Positions 59,237 to 64,000 of a stretch of DNA of 64,000 bases are shown piece by piece. The position numbers and the translations under genes are program-made. The DNA is from JAPKYZ01 sp033763835 (GTDB lineage Bacteria > Acidobacteriota > Terriglobia > Bryobacterales > Bryobacteraceae). Location of the stretch: assembly GCA_033763835.1 (NCBI GenBank), contig JANRJS010000024.1:83311-147310 (forward strand), written 5' to 3'. How positions within the stretch are numbered: position 1 is the first letter of the stretch; the number at the start of each line of letters is the position of its first letter. A model generated the notes under the pieces. The model had not been told where the DNA came from. It made no database searches and was given only the letters and a program-made list of their open reading frames with translations.

Positions 59237-59655
59237 ACCCCGATACGATCTTCTCGATCGCCAACACCGCCGTGCTCCCCGCCTGGGTCTTGCTGATGGC
59301 CGCGCCGAAGTGGACCTGGACGCAGCGCGTCGCTCTAATTACAGGGCCGTTGCTGATCGGCATCGCCTACGCGCTGATCGCCGCCCGGATGCTGCCCGCG
59401 TCGGGCGGCAATTTCGCGAGCCTCGCCGGCGTCGCGGCGCTCTTCGCCGACCGGCGGATTCTGCTCGCCGGTTGGCTGCATTATCTGGCGTTCGATTTGT
59501 TCGTCGGCGCTTGGGAGGCTCGCGATTCGGCGGCCCTCGGTTTGCCCCGCGTCATCCTGATTCCCTGTTTGCTATTGACCTTCCTGCTTGGACCGTTGGG
59601 TCTGCTGCTGTATCTCGGATTTCGATTCTCGCGGAGGCGCGAATGGCCGTTCTAA
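59233..59655 (+). CDS. ABA4-like membrane protein (DUF4281)
   Basis: A 140-aa protein with about four membrane helices. FSIANTAVLPAWVLLMAAPK, LLAGWLHYLAFDLFVGAWEA and IPCLLLTFLLGPLGLLLYL match the ABA4-like family (plant ABA4 affects neoxanthin; bacterial role unknown). The GTG start comes from the GTGA overlap with nagA. Confidence 0.85.
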   Translation: MNPDTIFSIANTAVLPAWVLLMAAPKWTWTQRVALITGPLLIGIAYALIAARMLPASGGNFASLAGVAALFADRRILLAGWLHYLAFDLFVGAWEARDSAALGLPRVILIPCLLLTFLLGPLGLLLYLGFRFSRRREWPF

Positions 59656-60419
59656 TGGCGCAGTTGCGGGCCGCCAGTCCCCCGCTCTACTGGGCGGCGG
59701 TGGCTCACGCGATCGCGATCCCGGTTCTGCTAGTCTTGCTCGCCGCCGATTCGCGAACGATTCTCGGCATCAATCCATGGATCAAGCCGCTCAAGTTTTT
59801 CGTCTCGGTGCTCATTTACCTGCTCACCGTCGCCTGGTTGCTAAAAGAAATTCCCTCCGGACGCGTCGGCGCAGCCATCGGCTGGGCGATCGCGATTTCG
59901 ATGGTCGTCGAGAACGCGTGTATCGCCATGCAGTCGGCGCGCGGCGTGCGCTCGCACTTCAATGCGGACAGTCCGTTCGACATCGCCGTGTTCGCCATCA
60001 TGGGTTCGTTCATCGTGCTCAATAGCGTTGCTATGGCCGTTCTTTTACTCGCAACACTACGCGCTCAGCCGCACTTAGCAAGCGGCTATCTCACCGGCAT
60101 TCGACTGGGCGTGTTCCTGTTCTTGCTGGGAAGCGCGGAAGCGGTCTTCATGCTGGTGCGGCAGTCGCACACAGTCGGCGGGCCGGACGGCGGTCCCGGA
60201 CTGCCCTTCGTCAACTGGTCCACCAAGTTCGGCGATTTGCGGATCGGACACTTCATCGGATTGCACGCTCTACAAGCGCTCCCCTTGGCGGGATGGTTAA
60301 TCGACCGGTGGGCGATTCCGCACGCCCCGCTCGCGGTGGTTGCCGCCGCCGCCGTCTACTGCGCCGTCTTCGCGCTGCTGACTTTGCAAGCGCTCTCGGG
60401 TAAGCCCTTCCTTTTTTGA
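59643..60419 (+). CDS. Conserved hypothetical membrane protein
   Basis: A 258-aa protein with about seven membrane helices (for example AIPVLLVLLAADSRTIL, INPWIKPLKFFVSVLIYLLT, AVFAIMGSFIVLNSVAMAVL). Family not recognised. The ATG at 59643 overlaps the ABA4-like gene by 13 nt, and homoserine dehydrogenase follows by 16 nt. Confidence 0.75.
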   Translation: MAVLMAQLRAASPPLYWAAVAHAIAIPVLLVLLAADSRTILGINPWIKPLKFFVSVLIYLLTVAWLLKEIPSGRVGAAIGWAIAISMVVENACIAMQSARGVRSHFNADSPFDIAVFAIMGSFIVLNSVAMAVLLLATLRAQPHLASGYLTGIRLGVFLFLLGSAEAVFMLVRQSHTVGGPDGGPGLPFVNWSTKFGDLRIGHFIGLHALQALPLAGWLIDRWAIPHAPLAVVAAAAVYCAVFALLTLQALSGKPFLF

Positions 60420-60435
60420 CGAGCCGCTTCTAACT

Positions 60436-61350
60436 GTGCGACTCGCTCTCGTGGGATACGGCAACGTCGGACGCGCGTTCCATCTGCTGCTCGACCGGAT
60501 GAAGCCGCGCTACCCCTTCGCCATCGTGGGCATCCACACCCGCACCCGTCCCGCCGCGCCTTCGTTCGCCGAGTTTCTCGACGAAGCCCGGCCGGACATT
60601 CTTTTGGAACTGACCACGCTCGATCCGCACGGCGGCCAGCCCGCGATTTCCTACATCGAGCAAGCCTTCTCCCGCCGCATCCACGTCGTTACGGCGAACA
60701 AAGGTCCCATCGCGTTCGCTTACCGGCGCCTGTCCGAAATCGCTCGCACCGAGGGCGTCGAGTTCCGCTTCGAATCCACCGTGATGGACGGCGCCCCGGT
60801 GTTCAATCTGGTTCGGCAGACTTTGCCCGGCGTCGAGATTCAAGGCTTCACCGGAGCCTTAAACTCCACTTCGAACATCATTCTCGGTGCGATGCGCGCC
60901 GGGCGGACCTTCGACGAGGGACTCGCCGAGGCCCAACGCATGGGCGTCGCCGAAGCCGACGCTAGCTTCGATATCGAAGGTTGGGACGCCGCCTCGAAGT
61001 GCGCGGCGCTGGCGAACGTTTTGCTCGACGCGGAGGCCACCCCGCTTCATGTGGACCGCCGCGGGATCGCGCACATCACTCCGGAACGGCTCGCCGATCT
61101 CGACCGGCGTGGCAAATCTTTGGTTCTGATCGCGCGCGGCCGGCGCGGCCCGGATGGCGTCAAACTGCGGGTACGTCCCGAAGTCCTCGACCGGACCGAT
61201 CCTTTCGCCTCGCTCGAAGGCACAACGAATTTACTGCAACTCCACACCGACTTGATGGGGACGATCGGAATTTGCTCCGTCCGCCCCGGCGTCGAACAAA
61301 CGGCCTACGGAGTGTTCGCAGACGTGGTAGACATCGCACGGTCGGTGTAA
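60436..61350 (+). CDS. hom: Homoserine dehydrogenase without ACT domain
   Basis: A 304-aa enzyme of the Thr/Met pathway reducing aspartate semialdehyde. NAD(P)-binding GYGNVG at the start, VVTANKGPIA, LNSTSNIILGAMRAG and EADASFDIEGWDAASKCAALA are signature segments. Lacking the C-terminal ACT domain, it is probably not threonine-inhibited by that route. GTG start. Confidence 0.93.
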   Translation: MRLALVGYGNVGRAFHLLLDRMKPRYPFAIVGIHTRTRPAAPSFAEFLDEARPDILLELTTLDPHGGQPAISYIEQAFSRRIHVVTANKGPIAFAYRRLSEIARTEGVEFRFESTVMDGAPVFNLVRQTLPGVEIQGFTGALNSTSNIILGAMRAGRTFDEGLAEAQRMGVAEADASFDIEGWDAASKCAALANVLLDAEATPLHVDRRGIAHITPERLADLDRRGKSLVLIARGRRGPDGVKLRVRPEVLDRTDPFASLEGTTNLLQLHTDLMGTIGICSVRPGVEQTAYGVFADVVDIARSV

Positions 61351-61369
61351 GTTCCAGAGTTTCATGTAA

Positions 61370-61411
61370 GGCTAGCAAGAACACCTGTGTGCGACACTAG
61401 CCGCCCAGGTG
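61370..61411. repeat. Two interleaved short inverted repeats
   Basis: GGCTAG (61370-61375) can pair with CTAGCC (61397-61402), and CACCTG (61382-61387) with CAGGTG (61406-61411). The arms interlock as in an H-type pseudoknot. It lies between hom and hicB; no gene is seen in this 120-bp gap. Confidence 0.35.
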
Positions 61412-61477
61412 CTCTATGGGAGGTACGTCAGAAGGGCGGAGTAGAGTTCGGCCGCGAGTCCGGAGGCGTTGCTATTC

Positions 61478-61699
61478 ATGGCCCGCAACCCATCTCTAAG
61501 CTCGCTAGGTGCCGTTACAGACGATAGTGCAAGCATTTGCTTACGTTCCTCAACGGAAAAAGTGCCGACCGACGCCGCTTCTCTGGACGAACTAATGGTA
61601 GAGATTCGCGAGGCGATTGAATTGTGCCTTGAAGTGCAAGAGCGTAATTCGGTTCCGTTAGAGTTCGTCGGAATCCAACGGGTTACCGTTGCCGCGTGA
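61478..61699 (+). CDS. hicB: HicB-like antitoxin
   Basis: A 73-aa protein with a HicB/DUF1902-type fold: VTDDSASICLRSSTEKVPTD and AASLDELMVEIREAIELCLE. It should bind and neutralise HicA. ATG 61478 lies 11 nt after GGAGG; a TTG at 61469 is too close to it. Its stop overlaps the GTG of hicA. Confidence 0.7.
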   Translation: MARNPSLSSLGAVTDDSASICLRSSTEKVPTDAASLDELMVEIREAIELCLEVQERNSVPLEFVGIQRVTVAA

Positions 61700-61918
61700 G
61701 CGCCGTTCCTCGCCCGACCGGCAAGGAATTTGATCCGCGCCTTGGAAAGCGCGGGATTCCAGGGGGAACGAACAAGGGGAAGTCATTTCTTCCTCAAGCA
61801 TCCTGATGGCCGCTGTACTGTCGTCCCGTCGCGAAGCCGTACGCTTGGCATTGGCCTGTTAAGAAAGATTCTGGCGGACTGCTCCATCGAGTTGGCGCAA
61901 CTTCGGGATTTCTTCTAA
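61696..61918 (+). pseudogene. hicA: hicA toxin gene with one-base frameshift
   Basis: The GTG at 61696 overlaps the hicB stop and reads SAVPRPTGKE, the usual HicA opening, then loses frame in a TTT run at 61729-61731. Dropping one T continues as LIRALESAGF, RGSHFFLKHPDGRCTVVPSR and LLRKILADCS, the complete HicA dsRBD-like fold with the conserved SHxxxxH-type region (SHFFLKH). Either a real frameshift, or translation from TTG 61730 giving a 62-aa protein. Confidence 0.7.
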
Positions 61919-62026
61919 ATCGCGCATCTTGCGCTTGGCTGAATAGCGGGAAAGCCCGCGAAAGACTTCCTCGCCTGAATCCCGCTACGTCTCTCGCGAA
62001 TCCGACCATTTGAGAGGAATATCATC

Positions 62027-63058
62027 ATGCGCTATCGTCTCCTTGGAAAAAGCGGATTACGAGTCTCGGAAGTCGCCCTTGGAGCGATGACCTTCGGCGA
62101 AGATTGGGGTTGGGGAAGTTCCAAAGAGGAATCCCGGCGGGTATACGACGCATTCCGCGAGGCCGGAGGCAATTTTGTAGACACCGCGAACGTGTACACG
62201 AACGGGACGAGCGAGAGCTTTCTCGGCGAGTTCCTGGAAGGCCATCGCGAAACCATGGTTGTGGCCACCAAGTACACCAACACCGGGCCTACCCAGGATC
62301 CGAACGGCGGTGGCAATCAGCGGAAGAATATGGTCCAGTCGGTGGAGGCCAGCTTGCGGCGCCTGCGCACCGATTACATCGATTTGTACTGGGTACACGT
62401 ATGGGATCAGATAACGCCTGTCGAAGAAGTCATGCGCGGCTTGGACGATCTGGTACGCCAAGGCAAGGTGCTTTACGCCGGCATCTCGGACGCGCCCGCC
62501 TGGTGGGTAGCGCAAGCGAATACGCTAGCGGCGTTACGCGGATGGTCCCCGTTTATCGGCCTGCAGATCGAATACAACTTGGTGGAGCGAACCGTCGAAC
62601 GCGAGTTGATCCCGATGGCGGAAGCGTTCGGGCTTGGCGTTACCGCGTGGTCGCCGCTGGCGGGCGGTGTGCTGACCGGAAAATACCATGGGCCGGATGC
62701 CGCTACGGGTCGAATGGATAACGACATGCTTAAGGACTTCCGCCCCGATGAGACACGCTCGCAAGCGATCGTCGCCGTCGTGCGGGAGATCTCGAAAGCC
62801 ACGGGCCGCAGCATGGCTCAAATAGCCTTGGCGTGGCTAAGGCAGCGGCCTGTACCCGTGATTCCGATTCTTGGCGCTCGGAAGATCTCTCAATTACAGG
62901 ATAATTTGGCGAGTCTCGATTTAGAGCTAACCGGCGAACAAATGCGCACGCTCGATCAAGCCAGTCGCGTCGATTTAGGTTTTCCCCAAGAGCTTTACCG
63001 CCGCGAACTGGTTCGCAACCTCGTCTACGGTGGACTTCGAGATCGCATTGTGGCCTGA
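62027..63058 (+). CDS. Aldo/keto reductase
   Basis: A 343-aa NADPH-dependent TIM-barrel oxidoreductase. FVDTANVYTNGTSESFLGEF contains the catalytic Asp and Tyr, VATKYT the Lys, and LYWVHVWDQITPVEEV the His; VIPILGARKISQLQDNLA is the cofactor loop. GAGAGGAA is a good Shine-Dalgarno. Confidence 0.94.
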   Translation: MRYRLLGKSGLRVSEVALGAMTFGEDWGWGSSKEESRRVYDAFREAGGNFVDTANVYTNGTSESFLGEFLEGHRETMVVATKYTNTGPTQDPNGGGNQRKNMVQSVEASLRRLRTDYIDLYWVHVWDQITPVEEVMRGLDDLVRQGKVLYAGISDAPAWWVAQANTLAALRGWSPFIGLQIEYNLVERTVERELIPMAEAFGLGVTAWSPLAGGVLTGKYHGPDAATGRMDNDMLKDFRPDETRSQAIVAVVREISKATGRSMAQIALAWLRQRPVPVIPILGARKISQLQDNLASLDLELTGEQMRTLDQASRVDLGFPQELYRRELVRNLVYGGLRDRIVA

Positions 63059-63100
63059 GGGGACCTCCCACGCTCCGGCCCAGGGCGTGGCTACCGCCCG

Positions 63101-63129
63101 TTGACACCGCTTCCGCGGCCTGTCATGCT
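63101..63129 (+). promoter_or_regulatory. Promoter TTGACA, 17-bp spacer, CATGCT
   Basis: TTGACA at 63101-63106 and CATGCT at 63124-63129, 22 nt before the ATG at 63152, leaving a conventional leader with AGGAGGG. A contrast to the leaderless-type promoters. Confidence 0.5.
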
Positions 63130-63151
63130 TCCGTAACACTAGGAGGGACCC

Positions 63152-63907
63152 ATGCGGTTTTTGGCCCTGTTCGCCGGCGCCTCCGCGGCATTCGCCGCCT
63201 CAATTCAATTCGGCGCTGCGCCTGTCATCCCACTGGTCGGCGTGCCCGATCCGAACAACCCAAACTTCACCTATTTCGACTTCCCAGCCCAGAACAACCC
63301 CAATGGGCGCGATTGGGACACCTCTTCCGGCCGCCTGATACTCGAAGTTTCTTCGGGCGAGTTCGCGCGGCTAACCTTAACCGGCCAAGCCAACGGTCCC
63401 GACGGTGTCGCGGGTAATGGCGACGACGGCCAGTTCCGGATTATCTACGATCCGGCGGGCGCGGCGGGCGACGAGTCGGCGGTGTTGATCGACTTTAGCT
63501 CCGGGTTGTTCGATCCGATCCCGCAGAAAGTTACGGATGTGGCTAGCATCGGTGGCTTCAGCAGGAACGCGGCCGGAGCGGCTAAAGCGTTGCCCGCGCC
63601 GGGCGTTCGGCTGGACGGTTTCACTAATAACGGCAAATTCGGCACGGCGGGACCGGCGGCGGGACCGGCGATCGCCGTCACTACGGGCCCCGTTCCCGAT
63701 CCCGGGTTCCTTAACGCAGTGGTGAGCCTTCGCGGGTTGCTGCAATTCAGTTTCGCCGGCGCGGCGGCGGGCGACGTGTTGATCCTGCCCTCCAGCGCGG
63801 TGGTCGAAGCGCAAGGGAATCTCGTGCCGGAACCCGCTTCCATGTGGCCCTGCGCGTTCGCCCTGCTGCTGATCGCCGCCAAGTTGCGCCAGCGTTTTCC
63901 GGCGTAA
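63152..63907 (+). CDS. PEP-CTERM sorted exported protein, second
   Basis: A 251-aa protein with a signal (MRFLALFAGASAAFAA), a Gly/Asn/Asp-rich body (TLTGQANGPDGVAGNGDDG) and tail VPEPASMWPCAFALLLIAAK with a basic end: PEP motif, helix, Arg/Lys. It would be processed by an exosortase not encoded here. Strong Shine-Dalgarno AGGAGGG. Confidence 0.88.
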   Translation: MRFLALFAGASAAFAASIQFGAAPVIPLVGVPDPNNPNFTYFDFPAQNNPNGRDWDTSSGRLILEVSSGEFARLTLTGQANGPDGVAGNGDDGQFRIIYDPAGAAGDESAVLIDFSSGLFDPIPQKVTDVASIGGFSRNAAGAAKALPAPGVRLDGFTNNGKFGTAGPAAGPAIAVTTGPVPDPGFLNAVVSLRGLLQFSFAGAAAGDVLILPSSAVVEAQGNLVPEPASMWPCAFALLLIAAKLRQRFPA

Positions 63908-63949
63908 CGCAATAACGCCCCTCCTCCGCAGTGTAAACTTGAAGTAGGG

Positions 63950-64000
63950 ATGAAGCGGTTCCTCCTCTGGGACTATCCGCGTGCGGTCTGGCAGTACGAC
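63950..64000 (+). CDS. Start of a protein continuing beyond the window
   Basis: The ATG at 63950 reads MKRFLLWDYPRAVWQYD to the edge. The opening looks like small acidobacterial membrane proteins, but too little is present to assign it. TAAACT lies 10 nt upstream. Confidence 0.5.
   Translation, partial: MKRFLLWDYPRAVWQYD

Overview
The window looks like the chromosome of a soil-type Acidobacteriota, most likely a Bryobacterales/Solibacter-like member of the class Terriglobia. This is inferred from gene content, not from a database search. The markers are two very long MacB/FtsX-type permeases without an ATPase (the ADOP type), a VWA protein of the acidobacterial VWFA-related kind, a DUF1501 plus DUF1549/DUF1553-cytochrome pair, two PEP-CTERM proteins, an LssY_C protein and a TPR protein with the DNA-binding-like N-terminus common in this phylum. 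Base composition is visibly GC-rich and genes are tightly packed on both strands, often overlapping by 4 nt. No rRNA, tRNA, CRISPR array or phage is seen.

Layout. 1-12.0 kb: end of mltG, a secreted sulfatase, a DUF1501/PSD1 cytochrome pair, a sialidase-like protein, an ABHD18-like hydrolase, a Gly/Met/Pro-rich exported protein, a VOC protein and a SurA-like PPIase lipoprotein. 12.0-14.7 kb: a scar region with a deleted DUF900-type hydrolase and a Uma2-family gene split by an intact IS481-type element with a perfect 7-bp target duplication. 14.7-21.1 kb: xylose isomerase, DUF2905 protein, signal peptidase I, a family 2 glycosyltransferase, a patatin/DUF885-like pair and an enolase-superfamily enzyme. 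21.1-27.1 kb: a cytochrome c maturation operon, ccmE-F-H-(I-like)-unknown-A-B-C-D, with a CcmE carrying Cys in place of the haem-binding His. 27.2-35.5 kb: padR plus ADOP permease, a PEP-CTERM protein, a DUF3574 protein, a TPR regulator-like protein and a second ADOP permease. 35.5-43.4 kb: DinB, a 42-aa membrane peptide, ferredoxin, LssY_C protein, argS, an arsR-arsC-arsM operon, M28 peptidase, a 2OG-Fe(II) oxygenase, a second ferredoxin, and remnants of DUF29 and Uma2 genes. 43.4-50.6 kb: aconitase, a DUF5615/DUF433/S24-peptidase cluster, and a VWA/YfhO pair. 50.7-64 kb: a FecR/Trp-rich protein, a coupled M48-HAD-methyltransferase-Fic(remnant) operon, ilvE, msrA, nagA with two membrane proteins, homoserine dehydrogenase, a hicB-hicA pair with a frameshifted hicA, an aldo/keto reductase, a PEP-CTERM protein and the start of one more gene.

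Two themes cross the window. First, core genes are intact while most toxin, nuclease-like or orphan accessory genes are broken (DUF900, two Uma2, DUF29, Fic, HicA). Second, many genes have no Shine-Dalgarno but carry a TANNNT hexamer 5-8 nt before the start codon, which suggests frequent leaderless transcripts. The best candidates for something undescribed are the S24 autoprotease-like/DUF433/DUF5615 operon and the variant Ccm operon with its unknown internal gene.
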